A DNA stretch of 42,680 bases, taken from positions 9,366-52,045 of the forward strand of contig VBOK01000081.1 in assembly GCA_005877565.1 (NCBI GenBank). Reading direction: 5' to 3'. The position numbers were made by a program, and so were the translations under genes. How positions within the stretch are numbered: the stretch's first letter is position 1; each line of letters opens with the position of its first letter. The notes beneath the pieces are model-generated. The model did no database searches. It was not told where the DNA came from and worked only from the letters and a program-made list of their open reading frames with translations. Below, piece by piece: positions 15,771 through 23,812 of the stretch. This DNA is from Nitrospirota bacterium (GTDB lineage: Bacteria > Nitrospirota > Nitrospiria > Nitrospirales > NS-4).

Positions 15771-16660
15771 TCCGGAGCATGACGGGGTACGGTCGCGCCG
15801 AGGGACGGCATAAGGGAACGCCAATTACCGTGGAAGTCCGCTCGGTGAACCACCGGCACAGCGAGGTGATGGCCAAACTGCCACGCGCCTTGCAGGCCCA
15901 TGAGGACCGGATCCGCGACCTGGTCCAAGCCCGGGTGGCTCGCGGGCGGGTGGATGTCACAGTGAATTTCAGCGGCGAGCGGGATCCCGGGCGCGGGATC
16001 ATCCTGGACCGGTCGCTCGCGCGCCGCTATCACACGTTGCTGAAGGAGTTGCAGCGGGAGCTCGGGCTCAAAGGCTCGCCGGATGCGACCCTGCTCGCCA
16101 GCTTCCGGGACGTCATCAGGCCGGCGGAGCTGGCAGCCGAAGAGCCGGGCGCGGTCCGTGCGGTGGAGCGCGTGCTGGGCCTGGCGCTGAAAGCGCTCGA
16201 CCAGATGCGCCGCCATGAGGGCCGCACGCTGGAGCGGGACCTTCTGGCGCGATTACAGGAGGTGGAAGGGCGCCTGCGCACGATCCGTCAACGGCTCCCA
16301 GCCATCGTGGACGAGCGCGCCGCACGCCTGCAAGAACGGATCAAACGGCTCATGGAGGGTGCGGGGGCGGGCAGGGACAGCGTGGATCAGAGCCGCTTGG
16401 CGCAGGAGGTGGCGCTCCTGGCCGATCGCAGCGACGTGAGCGAAGAGCTGACCCGCTTGGACAGCCATCTGGACCAGTTCCGGGCGTTTCTCCGCAAGAC
16501 CGAGCCGGTGGGGCGGAGCCTGGATTTCCTGTTGCAGGAGATGAACCGCGAGATCAACACGATCGGGTCAAAGGTCGGCGACACGGTGGTGACCCAGGAG
16601 GTCGTCGCCGTGAAGGCGGAGCTCGAGAAGATCCGCGAGCAGGTGCAGAATGTCGAATAA
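15767..16660 (+). CDS. yicC: YicC-family endoribonuclease
   Basis: Member of the YicC/YloC family, shown in E. coli to act as an endoribonuclease on small RNA or mRNA. The conserved start MIRSMTGYGRAE fixes the ATG at 15767, which overlaps the nth stop as ATGA. The C-terminal signature (EELTRLDSHLDQFRAFL, then GRSLDFLLQEMNREINTIGSK) is complete, and the catalytic acidic residues of the family lie in this region. The middle is helical and basic. Length 297 is normal. The end overlaps the start of gmk by 11 nt; the yicC-gmk-rpoZ-coaBC order is a common bacterial arrangement. Confidence 0.9.
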   Translation: MIRSMTGYGRAEGRHKGTPITVEVRSVNHRHSEVMAKLPRALQAHEDRIRDLVQARVARGRVDVTVNFSGERDPGRGIILDRSLARRYHTLLKELQRELGLKGSPDATLLASFRDVIRPAELAAEEPGAVRAVERVLGLALKALDQMRRHEGRTLERDLLARLQEVEGRLRTIRQRLPAIVDERAARLQERIKRLMEGAGAGRDSVDQSRLAQEVALLADRSDVSEELTRLDSHLDQFRAFLRKTEPVGRSLDFLLQEMNREINTIGSKVGDTVVTQEVVAVKAELEKIREQVQNVE

Positions 16661-17312
16661 GGACGCCATCGTGAAGCGCCGTCAGGGTATCCTGTTCGTG
16701 GTGTCGGCTCCCTCAGGCGCCGGCAAGACATCCCTGTGTCAGCAACTCGTCAGCCAGGTGCCGGATTTGCGCTACTCGGTTTCCTACACCACCCGCAAGC
16801 AGCGTCCGGCGGAAATTGCGGACCGACACTACCACTTCGTGGATGAAGCCACCTTCCGGGATATGATCAAGGTAGGCGCCTTTCTGGAGTGGGCTGAGGT
16901 CTATGGCCATTTCTACGGGACCCCCCGAGCCCCCATCAAGGAATGGATCTCGCAGGGGATCGACGTCCTCCTTGACATCGATACCCAGGGGGCCTTGCAG
17001 ATCAGGCGGCACGAACCGGACGCGGTATCGATCTATATCTTGCCGCCGTCACTGGAGGTGCTGCGCCAGCGCCTGGAGGACCGGAAGGGAGATGCGCCGG
17101 ACGAGATCGCCAGGCGGCTGAAAAAGGCCCGGGACGAAGTGAAGAACTATCGGGACTATGCCCACGTGATCATCAACGAAGACTTTAAGTCTGCCGTGCG
17201 GCAGCTCGAGGCCATCGTGCTGGCCGAGCGCAGCCGGACGGCCTTGCTGGACTTATCCGCTGTGGAACAGGCATTGATGGGAAATGAGGGGGAAACGCAG
17301 GAGGATCGGTAA
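16650..17312 (+). CDS. gmk: Guanylate kinase
   Basis: Converts GMP (or dGMP) to GDP with ATP, in purine nucleotide recycling. The P-loop SAPSGAGKTS lies near residues 19-28. The GMP-binding domain follows with SVSYTTRKQRPAE (the S-x-T-T-R-x-x-R element) and the tyrosine/glutamate region FLEWAEVYGHFYGTP, and LLDIDTQGA provides the catalytic Asp. The lid and C-terminal helix are present. At 220 residues it is slightly longer than E. coli Gmk (207) because of an acidic tail. The start overlaps yicC by 11 nt and the stop overlaps rpoZ by one base (TAATG). Confidence 0.93.
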   Translation: MSNKDAIVKRRQGILFVVSAPSGAGKTSLCQQLVSQVPDLRYSVSYTTRKQRPAEIADRHYHFVDEATFRDMIKVGAFLEWAEVYGHFYGTPRAPIKEWISQGIDVLLDIDTQGALQIRRHEPDAVSIYILPPSLEVLRQRLEDRKGDAPDEIARRLKKARDEVKNYRDYAHVIINEDFKSAVRQLEAIVLAERSRTALLDLSAVEQALMGNEGETQEDR

Positions 17313-17671
17313 TGGAAACGTTATCGCTGATGCCCGAGTATCAGGATTTGCCGATCGAATCACGGAGCCGGCTGGTGATCATTGCGGCCCAGCGGGCCCG
17401 GCAGTTTATGCAGGGCACCCGGCCGGTGATCGCGACCAAGCACACCAAACCGACGACGATTGCGCTGGAAGAGGTGCTGAAGGGCAAGGTGAAGTTCTTG
17501 GTCGGGAAGGAGGCCCGTCAGGCCATGAAGGAAGCGCGCAAGCAACGGGAGCGGGAGCTTGAACGGCTGACCCTGGCGCACGTGGCCGGTGAAGACGCGA
17601 GCGAGATCAAGAAGGACTTGAGCGTCATGGTGGATGACTCCAAGCCTGCGGAGGCGAGTGAAGACGACTAA
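17312..17671 (+). CDS. rpoZ: RNA polymerase omega subunit
   Basis: Small subunit that helps assemble and stabilise RNA polymerase through beta-prime. The omega fold is recognisable from SRSRLVIIAAQRARQFM (matching the 'S.yrLvlvaakRArqL' helix), then TKHTKPTTIALEEVLKGKVKF (the '..kp..iAleEi..gkv' element). A long charged C-terminal extension (residues 75-119) goes beyond the minimal omega and is probably flexible. The ATG at 17312 overlaps the gmk stop. Its 3' end overlaps the start of coaBC by 14 nt. Position between gmk and coaBC is the common genomic context and supports the call for such a short protein. Confidence 0.85.
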   Translation: METLSLMPEYQDLPIESRSRLVIIAAQRARQFMQGTRPVIATKHTKPTTIALEEVLKGKVKFLVGKEARQAMKEARKQRERELERLTLAHVAGEDASEIKKDLSVMVDDSKPAEASEDD

Positions 17672-18932
17672 TCGCGTCCCCCTCGCGCCTGCCGTGCGCT
17701 TGACGGGGAAGACCATCGTGCTCGGAGTGACCGGCAGCATCGCCGCCTACAAGGCGGCGTCGCTGGCACGCCGCCTGATGACCGAAGGGGCAACGGTGCG
17801 CGTGGTCATGACGCACACCGCACAGCGCTTCGTCGCACCGCTGACCTTTGAGGCGCTCACGGGCCACCCCGTCGGCACCGATCTGTTTCCGTCGTCGAGC
17901 GGAGAGGTGGGTGCGGGAGGGGCGCGTTCCGCGGGGCCCCCTCCCGCTATGAATGTCATGCCGCACCTCGCGCTCGCGGGCGGAGCCGATCTGATCGCAA
18001 TCGCGCCGGCCTCTGCCCACTGCGTCGCCAAGCTGGCGCATGGCCTTGCCGACGATCTCCTCACCGCGCTGGTGCTTGCGGCGGAGTGCCCGGTGATGGT
18101 GGTTCCCGCCATGGACGGCGGCATGTGGACCCACCCGGCGGTCCGCGCCAACGTACGGACGCTCCGTCAACGCAGGGTAGCCGTGCTGGAGCCGGGGGTC
18201 GGGCCGTTGGCGTCTGGCCGGGTTGGCCAGGGGCGCTTTCCCGACGAGGACGCCATCTTGGCGGCGATCTCCGGGGCGCTCTGCGCCAAGGACTTCCGCG
18301 GCCGGCGGGTCCTCATCACGGCCGGGCCCACACAGGAACCGCTCGATCCGGTGCGGTTCCTGTCGAACCGCTCGTCCGGGAAGATGGGCTGGGCCCTGAC
18401 GGAAGCCGCACGGGATCGTGGCGCTGACGTCGTCCTGGTCGCGGGGCCGACGAGTCTCGCGCCCGTTCCCAACGTCACGTACGTCCCAGTGGTCACGTCT
18501 GAGGAGATGCGCAAAGAAGTCGTCACCCGTTTCCCAGGCACCGATGTGCTGATCATGGCGGCGGCGGTCGCCGATTTCCGGCCGGCGCGCCCGGCCAGGG
18601 GCAAGGTGCCGAAAGGTCGCGACGTGCGGATGCTGGCGCTGGAGCCGACCAAGGACATTTTGAAGGAACTGCCGCTGCGACGGGCCGGGCAGGTCGTGGT
18701 CGGGTTCGCGGCAGAGACGGGCGATCTGGTCGCGCGCGCCAGGGGCAAGCTGCGCGACAAGGCGCTGGACCTGATCGTCGCCAACGACCTGACGGAGCCC
18801 GGAGCCGGGTTTGGCACCGACACGAACCGCGCGACCTTGCTGGACCGCGCGGGCCGTTGTGAGGGATTGCCGCTCATGTCCAAGCATGAACTGGCGCACC
18901 GAATTCTTGACGCGGTGCTCTCACTTCCGTAG
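17658..18932 (+). CDS. coaBC: Bifunctional CoaBC (4'-phosphopantothenoylcysteine synthetase/decarboxylase)
   Basis: Two consecutive steps of coenzyme A synthesis: CoaB joins phosphopantothenate to cysteine, CoaC decarboxylates the product with FMN. The CoaC half shows GVTGSIAAYKAA, the catalytic His in MPHLALAGGADL, and the substrate motif PAMDGGMWTHPA. The CoaB half shows ITAGPTQEPLDPVRFLSNRSSGK and ends with the DLIVANDL region. Two oddities: the CoaC cysteine normally found in 'LACGxxGxGRM' (Cys158 in E. coli Dfp) is Ser here (GPLASGRVGQGRF), and about 14 extra residues encoded by a palindromic stretch (17913-17947) sit just before the catalytic His. GTG 17658 with GGAGG upstream is preferred; ATG 17634 is an alternative. 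It overlaps rpoZ. Confidence 0.9.
   Translation: MKTTNRVPLAPAVRLTGKTIVLGVTGSIAAYKAASLARRLMTEGATVRVVMTHTAQRFVAPLTFEALTGHPVGTDLFPSSSGEVGAGGARSAGPPPAMNVMPHLALAGGADLIAIAPASAHCVAKLAHGLADDLLTALVLAAECPVMVVPAMDGGMWTHPAVRANVRTLRQRRVAVLEPGVGPLASGRVGQGRFPDEDAILAAISGALCAKDFRGRRVLITAGPTQEPLDPVRFLSNRSSGKMGWALTEAARDRGADVVLVAGPTSLAPVPNVTYVPVVTSEEMRKEVVTRFPGTDVLIMAAAVADFRPARPARGKVPKGRDVRMLALEPTKDILKELPLRRAGQVVVGFAAETGDLVARARGKLRDKALDLIVANDLTEPGAGFGTDTNRATLLDRAGRCEGLPLMSKHELAHRILDAVLSLP
17913..17947. repeat. Palindromic stretch inside coaBC
   Basis: GCGGGAGGGGC (17913-17923) is followed after 12 bases by GCCCCCTCCCGC (17936-17947), an inverted repeat with one bulged C. It is read in frame as GAGGARSAGPPPA and accounts for the extra residues of this CoaC domain compared with the usual length. 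It looks like a small palindromic insertion. Confidence 0.4.
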
Positions 18933-18982
18933 GCTGGGAAGCCCCGTACAGACACTCGGAGGCGAACAGGAGGGAATCCCTG

Positions 18983-19762
18983 ATGGCAAGCGAATCAGCA
19001 CCCCACGCATTCATGGCTGATGCCAAGGAACTCGTCGACGCGGGACAGTTCGGCAAAGCCATTGAAGTGCTCCAACAGGGGCTGAAGAAATTCCCGAAGA
19101 TGGTCAGCGCCCGGGTCATGCTGGGCGAAGTCTACCGGACCTCCGGGGATCTGGCGCTGGCCCGCGTGGAGCTGGAGCAGGTCATCAAGGCCGCGCCGGA
19201 CAATTTCGCGGCCTACCGGAAGCTCGCGCAGGTGTATCACGAGCTCGGGGATACGGCGTCGGCGGTCAAGGCGTGCGAGACCATCCTCCACGCCAATCCC
19301 AAGGACCGTGAGATGAGCCATCGGCTCGAGGAGTTGCAGGGCGGCGGAGCCAAGGCAGCACAGGCCAAGAAGGCCCAACACCCGGAAAAGCACGAGGCTG
19401 CCAAGGCGGCGGCAGATGCGAATGTCAAGGCGGACCACGCCGCCAGTGCTTCTGCCGGAGGAGAGCTCTCGCTGACCATGGAAGGCTCCGGGGAGGTCAC
19501 GGATAGCGTGACCCTGGCTGAGCTCTACATCTCGCAGGGATACCGTGAGAAAGGCTTGGAGGTCTATCGCCGCCTTGCCGCCGAGGAGCCAGACAATCTC
19601 CGGTTGCACGAAAAGATCATGGCGCTTACGGAAGAAGAAGTGAGAGCCAGTCAAGCTGCGGCGAAGGCATCACAGAAAACCTTGGACCAGGCCAAGCGCA
19701 AGGCCCATATCCGCCGGCTGGAAGGCTGGCTCGCCGTGATCCGGGGGCGTCGCCGGACGTGA
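18983..19762 (+). CDS. Tetratricopeptide-repeat protein
   Basis: Cytoplasmic 259-residue protein with no signal peptide. Residues about 10-110 form three TPR units (AKELVDAGQFGKAIEVLQQGLKK, ARVMLGEVYRTSGDLALARVELEQ, AAYRKLAQVYHELGDTASAVKACE), followed by an Ala/Lys-rich linker (about 120-155) and a further TPR-like unit (TLAELYISQGYREKGLEVYRRLAAEEPDN, shown here only by its ends TLAEL and EEPDN). Such repeats bind other proteins; no partner can be read from sequence. The ribosome site AGGAGG nine bases before the ATG is strong. The stop codon overlaps the aroQ start (GTGA), so it is coupled to aroQ. Precise role unknown. Confidence 0.8.
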   Translation: MASESAPHAFMADAKELVDAGQFGKAIEVLQQGLKKFPKMVSARVMLGEVYRTSGDLALARVELEQVIKAAPDNFAAYRKLAQVYHELGDTASAVKACETILHANPKDREMSHRLEELQGGGAKAAQAKKAQHPEKHEAAKAAADANVKADHAASASAGGELSLTMEGSGEVTDSVTLAELYISQGYREKGLEVYRRLAAEEPDNLRLHEKIMALTEEEVRASQAAAKASQKTLDQAKRKAHIRRLEGWLAVIRGRRRT

Positions 19763-20214
19763 AGATCATGGTCCTCCATGGGCCGAACCTGAATCTGTTA
19801 GGCTCCCGCGAGGCCCACATCTACGGGGCGGTCACGCTGGACGGGATCAACCGCGACCTGCACACGCTGGCGAAGGAGCTGGGGGCGGGCCTCACGATCC
19901 ATCAATCCAATGACGAAGGCGATCTGGTGGCATGGATTCAGAAAGCAGCGGGCCAGTACGATGCGCTGGTAATCAATCCCGGTGCCTACACCCACACGAG
20001 CATCGCCCTGCGCGACGCCATCGCGGCGGTCGGCATTCCGACCATCGAGGTGCACCTCTCCAATCTCTATCGGCGCGAGGAGTTCCGGCAACACTCCTAC
20101 ATCGCCGGTGTGGCGGTCGGGCAGATTTCAGGGTTCGGCCCGGACAGCTATGTGCTGGGACTGCGGGCCGCCGTCGCGCACGTGCGGGCGCAACAGGCCA
20201 CAGCGAAGAAGTAG
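19759..20214 (+). CDS. aroQ: Type II 3-dehydroquinate dehydratase
   Basis: Third step of the shikimate pathway, dehydrating 3-dehydroquinate to 3-dehydroshikimate as a dodecamer. The small single-domain form is recognised by LHGPNLNLLGSREAHIYG (with the catalytic Tyr in the flexible lid), QSNDEGDLVAWI, NPGAYTHTSIALRDA (Asn and His of the active site) and EVHLSNLYRREEFR. Length 151 is standard. The start is GTG at 19759 in a GTGA overlap with the TPR gene; an ATG nine bases further in is less likely because MVLHGPN would lose the first strand. It lies upstream of efp, accB and accC, a conserved arrangement in many bacteria. Confidence 0.93.
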   Translation: MKIMVLHGPNLNLLGSREAHIYGAVTLDGINRDLHTLAKELGAGLTIHQSNDEGDLVAWIQKAAGQYDALVINPGAYTHTSIALRDAIAAVGIPTIEVHLSNLYRREEFRQHSYIAGVAVGQISGFGPDSYVLGLRAAVAHVRAQQATAKK

Positions 20215-20246
20215 CAAGATGGATCAGGAGGAGGCAAGACAGACCC

Positions 20247-20804
20247 GTGATCTCAACGTCGGAATTTCGCAACGGGGCGAAGCTCGAGCTGGACGGGGAG
20301 CCCTACACGATCATCGAATTTCAGCATGTCAAGCCCGGGAAGGGTGGAGCCTTCGTACGGACCAAGCTCAAGAGTCTCAGGAGCGGGAACGTCATCGAAC
20401 GGACCTACCGCTCGGGAGACAAGCTGCCCACGCCCGATCTCGACGAGCGGGAGATGACCTTTCTGTACGCAGAGGGTAACCAGTACACCTTCATGGACAC
20501 GACGACCTATGAGCAGTTGACGTTTGACCGGGCGCACCTGGGAGATGGCTGGGACCTCCTCAAGGAGAACATGACCGTCACGCTCCTGCTTCATAAAGGG
20601 ACGCCGATCGGGCTGGAGCTGCCGGTCTTTGTCGAGCTCAGAATCGTGAAGACGGAACCGGGCGTGCGCGGCGACACGGCTTCCGGCGGCTCGAAGCCGG
20701 CGATCCTGGAGAGCGGAGCGACCATCAAGGTGCCGCTGTATATCGAGGAAGGGGTGGTGGTCAAGGTGGACACCCGCACGCGCGAATACGTGGAACGGGC
20801 CTGA
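20247..20804 (+). CDS. efp: Elongation factor P
   Basis: Translation factor that relieves ribosome stalling at polyproline stretches by binding between P and E sites. The protein starts VISTSEFRNGAKLELDG and is full length at 185 residues, with the three beta-barrel domains. The tip of domain I is HVKPGKGGAF, with Lys32 at the position that is modified in lysine-type EF-Ps (beta-lysylation by EpmA or another route); no modification gene is in the window. The GTG at 20247 is the start by homology; AGGAGGAGG (20226-20234) lies 12 bases upstream, a rather long spacing. The stop overlaps the accB start by one base (TGATG). Confidence 0.92.
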   Translation: MISTSEFRNGAKLELDGEPYTIIEFQHVKPGKGGAFVRTKLKSLRSGNVIERTYRSGDKLPTPDLDEREMTFLYAEGNQYTFMDTTTYEQLTFDRAHLGDGWDLLKENMTVTLLLHKGTPIGLELPVFVELRIVKTEPGVRGDTASGGSKPAILESGATIKVPLYIEEGVVVKVDTRTREYVERA

Positions 20805-21343
20805 TGAAACGCCACCCCGCCAAATCCGCCAGGAAGCCCGCCACGGCGCAGCCCAAGCCGCGTCCGGACGCCCTGGTGGATCCCACGGTCCTGCAGGACC
20901 TGATCGCGGTGTTCCAGAACGCGGGCGTCTGCGACCTCGAGGTCGAACGCAATGGGCTCCGGATCAGGCTGCGGCGCGAAGGGGCAGCCGGGCCTTCCCC
21001 ATCCGTCGAGGTGTCCGTGCCCGTTTCCGCTGCCGGGCTCGCCGCTGCTCCGAGCGACGCGTCGACGGCCGAGCCGTCCACGGAAGGCCTGGTGACCGTG
21101 CGCTCGCCCATCGTGGGGACCTTCTACCGGTCGGCGTCTCCTTACGCCGAGGTGTACGTGGAGGAAGGCTCGTACGTCAAGAAAGGTCAGGTGCTCTGCA
21201 TCGTCGAGGCCATGAAGCTGATGAACGAGATCGAGTCCGATGTCGACGGGCGCGTGGCTAAGATTCTCATGGAGAACGCCAAGCCGGTCGAGTACGGCGA
21301 GCCGCTCTTTCTGATCGAGCCGGGTACCCAACCGGAGGGCTGA
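20804..21343 (+). CDS. accB: Biotin carboxyl carrier protein of acetyl-CoA carboxylase
   Basis: Carries carboxybiotin between AccC and the carboxyltransferase in the first step of fatty-acid synthesis. The C-terminal biotinyl domain contains EAMKLMN with the biotinylated Lys138, and the 'thumb' SPIVGTFYRSASPYAEVYV that marks the AccB type. Residues 22-60 form the N-terminal helical dimerisation part (LQDLIAVFQNAGVCDLEVERNG, only the ends LQDLI and VERNG matter), joined by a Pro/Ala-rich linker (about 60-95). It overlaps efp by one base and is followed by accC after 3 nt, so accBC are cotranscribed and translationally coupled. Confidence 0.95.
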   Translation: MKRHPAKSARKPATAQPKPRPDALVDPTVLQDLIAVFQNAGVCDLEVERNGLRIRLRREGAAGPSPSVEVSVPVSAAGLAAAPSDASTAEPSTEGLVTVRSPIVGTFYRSASPYAEVYVEEGSYVKKGQVLCIVEAMKLMNEIESDVDGRVAKILMENAKPVEYGEPLFLIEPGTQPEG

Positions 21344-21346
21344 GGG

Positions 21347-22699
21347 GTGTTCAAGAAAATCCTCGTGGCCAACCGCGGCGAGATCGCGGTGCGGGTCATC
21401 CGGGCCTGCAAGGAACTGGGCATCCGCAGCGTGGCCGTCCATTCTGAAGTGGACAAAGGCTCCCTGCATGTGCGGCTCGCGGACGAGCACCTGTGCATCG
21501 GACCGGCCGATCCGGCGCTCAGCTACTGCAACATCCCGAACATCCTGAGCGCGGCGGAGATCACCGCCTGTGACGCCATCCACCCGGGGTACGGCTTCCT
21601 GGCCGAGAACGCCCACTTCGCCGAGGTGTGCGAATCCATCGGCATCAAGTTTATTGGGCCGACCTCAGAGAACATCGGCACGATGGGGGACAAGGCGAAA
21701 GCGCGAGACATGATGAGCCGCCATGGCTTGCCGGTGCTGCCCGGCAGCGAGGGAGTGATCACGAGCGAGCAGGAGGCCGCGGAGGTGGCGGCCAAGATCG
21801 GCTACCCGGTGATCATCAAGGCGTCGGCGGGGGGCGGAGGGCGCGGGATGCGGGTGGTGAACAAGGAGGATGAACTGGCGCACGCTTTCCAGGCAGCCCG
21901 CGCGGAGGCCAACGCGGTGTTCGGCAACCAGAGCGTGTACGTGGAGCGGTACTTCCTCGAGCCGCGCCACATTGAGGTCCAGATCCTGGCGGACGAGCGC
22001 GGCCGGACGATCTATCTCGGGGAGCGGGACTGTTCCGTCCAGCGCCGCTACCAGAAGCTCCTTGAGGAGACGCCGTCGCCGGCTGTAGACGACCGCCTCC
22101 GGCGCGAACTGGGCCGTGTGGCGGTTGAAGCTGCCCAGGCGGTCCGGTACCGGAACGCCGGGACCGTGGAGTTCCTGCTGGACAAGGAGCGCCGGTTCTA
22201 TTTCATGGAGATGAACACGCGGATCCAGGTCGAGCATCCCATCACCGAAGAGGTTACCGGCATCGATCTCGTCAAGGAGCAGGTCAGGATCGCCGCGGGC
22301 CAGCCGCTGTCCTGGAAGCAGCAGGACGTGAAGATGATCGGCCACAGCATTGAGTGCCGGATCAATGCCGAGTGTCCGGACACCTTCGCGCCGTGTGCGG
22401 GGCTGATCACGCGCTGCCATCCGCCGGGCGGTCCGGGGGTCCGGGTGGATACGGCGGTCGAGCCGGGGTCCGAGATCACCCCTCACTACGACTCGCTGAT
22501 CGCGAAACTGATCGTCCACGGCCTGACGCGCGAGGAGGCGCTTGCCCGGATGCGGCGCGCGTTGGATGAGTGCGTGGTGGAAGGGATCAAGACTACGATC
22601 CCGCTGCACCGCCGCATCCTCGACGATCCCGACTTTCAAAAGGGCCGTTTCTCCACCTCCTTCCTCGAGCGTTTCTCCTCTCCGCCGCCGACAAGCTGA
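21347..22699 (+). CDS. accC: Biotin carboxylase subunit of acetyl-CoA carboxylase
   Basis: Carboxylates the biotin on AccB with ATP and bicarbonate. N-terminal domain: KKILVANRGEIAVRVIRAC and HPGYGFLAENA. ATP-grasp: the glycine-rich loop KASAGGGGRGMR, then YLGERDCSVQRRYQKLLEE, and EMNTRIQVEHPITEEVTGIDLV with the catalytic Glu and Arg residues. C-terminal domain: GHSIECRINAE. At 450 residues it matches E. coli AccC (449). The GTG at 21347 starts only 3 nt after accB. The last residues (SSPPPTS) are not conserved. thiE begins 14 nt after the stop. The carboxyltransferase genes accA and accD are not in the window. Confidence 0.95.
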   Translation: MFKKILVANRGEIAVRVIRACKELGIRSVAVHSEVDKGSLHVRLADEHLCIGPADPALSYCNIPNILSAAEITACDAIHPGYGFLAENAHFAEVCESIGIKFIGPTSENIGTMGDKAKARDMMSRHGLPVLPGSEGVITSEQEAAEVAAKIGYPVIIKASAGGGGRGMRVVNKEDELAHAFQAARAEANAVFGNQSVYVERYFLEPRHIEVQILADERGRTIYLGERDCSVQRRYQKLLEETPSPAVDDRLRRELGRVAVEAAQAVRYRNAGTVEFLLDKERRFYFMEMNTRIQVEHPITEEVTGIDLVKEQVRIAAGQPLSWKQQDVKMIGHSIECRINAECPDTFAPCAGLITRCHPPGGPGVRVDTAVEPGSEITPHYDSLIAKLIVHGLTREEALARMRRALDECVVEGIKTTIPLHRRILDDPDFQKGRFSTSFLERFSSPPPTS

Positions 22700-22713
22700 G
22701 CGTGGTGGGGCCA

Positions 22714-23409
22714 ATGCGCCCATTGCACCCACCCGCCCCGGACGATTCGACCCGTTGCAACCGGGAGCAACGGGTACCCCGACGCGTCCATTTCCCGGCA
22801 GGGCTTTATCTGATCCTGGACCCGGCCGTCGCGAGCTCCCTGTCATTGACCGATCTCGTCAAGGCCGCGCTCACAACCGGAGTGCGTCTTTTTCAACTGC
22901 GCATGAAAACCCCTCACGCAGGCGAGTTCTACGACCTGGCGGCTCAGTTATGCGCGGTGGTCCGGGCTGGTGGGGGAACGTTCATCGTGAACGACCGGGT
23001 GGATGTCGCGCAGGCGGTCGGCGCGGATGGAGCGCATCTGGGACAGGAGGACCTGCCGCTGGCCGATGCACGGGTGATCCTGGGACCCGACAAGCTGATC
23101 GGGATCTCGACGCATACGATGAATCAAGCGCTCGATGCCGACGCCGGTGGAGCGGACTACATCGGCTTCGGACCGATCTTTCCGACGTCCACGAAGGAGC
23201 ATCGGGACCCGGTCGTCGGCATAGCCGGGCTGCGGGAGGTGCGGGCGAAGGTGCGGGTGCCGATTGTGGCGATCGGCGGGATCACGACCAAGAATGTCCG
23301 TGAGGTCGTCGCCGCCGGCGCCGACTGCTGCGCGGTTGTCTCAGCGGTGCTCGCGGCTCCCGACCCCCAAGCGGCGATTACAGAGCTGATAAAGGCGATG
23401 AGAGGATAG
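22714..23409 (+). CDS. thiE: Thiamine-phosphate synthase
   Basis: Joins the thiazole and pyrimidine halves to thiamine phosphate, a TIM-barrel enzyme. Conserved pieces: LFQLRMK (pyrimidine pyrophosphate site), TFIVNDRVDVA, DGAHLGQEDLP, the GISTHTMNQA segment, GFGPIFPTSTKE and VAIGGI. With the ATG at 22714 the protein is 231 residues, slightly longer than the usual 210-225 because of a Pro/Arg-rich N-terminus before AGLYLILD. GTGs at 22702 and 22705 are alternative starts. The frame is open far into accC, but that part is a shadow. No TPP riboswitch is visible, which fits its place at the end of the accBC transcript. TenI-type proteins are relatives, but ThiE motifs are complete. Confidence 0.88.
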   Translation: MRPLHPPAPDDSTRCNREQRVPRRVHFPAGLYLILDPAVASSLSLTDLVKAALTTGVRLFQLRMKTPHAGEFYDLAAQLCAVVRAGGGTFIVNDRVDVAQAVGADGAHLGQEDLPLADARVILGPDKLIGISTHTMNQALDADAGGADYIGFGPIFPTSTKEHRDPVVGIAGLREVRAKVRVPIVAIGGITTKNVREVVAAGADCCAVVSAVLAAPDPQAAITELIKAMRG

Positions 23410-23471
23410 CGCGGGTCCCGCTCAACGCCACCCGCAAAATTCTCGAAATCCTTTTGGAGGTTGGTTGCGGT

Positions 23472-23768
23472 TTAGCGGGTGGTGCCTTGGTGGCCAGTGA
23501 TCACGGCGAAGAGGGCTAGCATCATGGCTGTGATGCGCCCCTTCTTCTTGTCGGTCTTCCCGTTTTGGGACGGCTCTTCGGCGTTCTTCGGCTCGCTTGC
23601 CGGGGCCGTCTTGGTTTCAGGGTGAGTCATCGGTGCGGGCACTTCCACCTGAGGTTGAATTGCTGTTGGTTCGGGCGTCGCACTGATGGCACTGGTAGCC
23701 AAGAGGGTCGCTGTGGCAAGCGTCACGACGAATGAGGCGAGAAGCTGACTCTTCCTTGTCGCAACCAT
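23472..23768 (-). CDS. Small exported or membrane protein of unknown function
   Basis: A 98-residue protein I do not recognise. The N-terminus (MVATRKSQLLASFVV...) is a signal peptide or membrane helix ending near SAISA. The middle is Pro/Glu/Thr-rich and should be unstructured (residues 31-70), followed by a basic KTDKKKGR patch and a second hydrophobic segment (ITAMMLALFAVITG, 78-91). It may thus cross the membrane twice with a periplasmic loop, or be secreted and bind a membrane with its tail. A good ribosome site, AAGGAG, lies seven bases before the ATG, so it is a real gene rather than a shadow. It follows the PilZ gene by 42 nt on the same strand with a palindrome in between. Confidence 0.6.
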   Translation of the reverse strand: MVATRKSQLLASFVVTLATATLLATSAISATPEPTAIQPQVEVPAPMTHPETKTAPASEPKNAEEPSQNGKTDKKKGRITAMMLALFAVITGHQGTTR

Positions 23769-23793
23769 GACACACTCCTTCCAACTTGAGGGG

Positions 23794-23812
23794 GACAGAT
23801 TTCAAATCTGTC
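23794..23812. repeat. Palindrome at the PilZ-gene stop codon
   Basis: GACAGATTT (23794-23802), one central base and AAATCTGTC (23804-23812), preceded by GGG on the plus strand. The stop codon of the PilZ gene (23811-23813) lies in the right arm. The GGGGACAG core resembles the ends of the larger palindrome at 31350-31441. Confidence 0.55.

Noticed and set aside
23410..23482. CCACCCGC/GCGGGTGG inverted repeat between thiE and the 98-aa gene as a bidirectional terminator
   Set aside because: An 8-bp stem with a loop of about 39 bases and no T-run is too weak.
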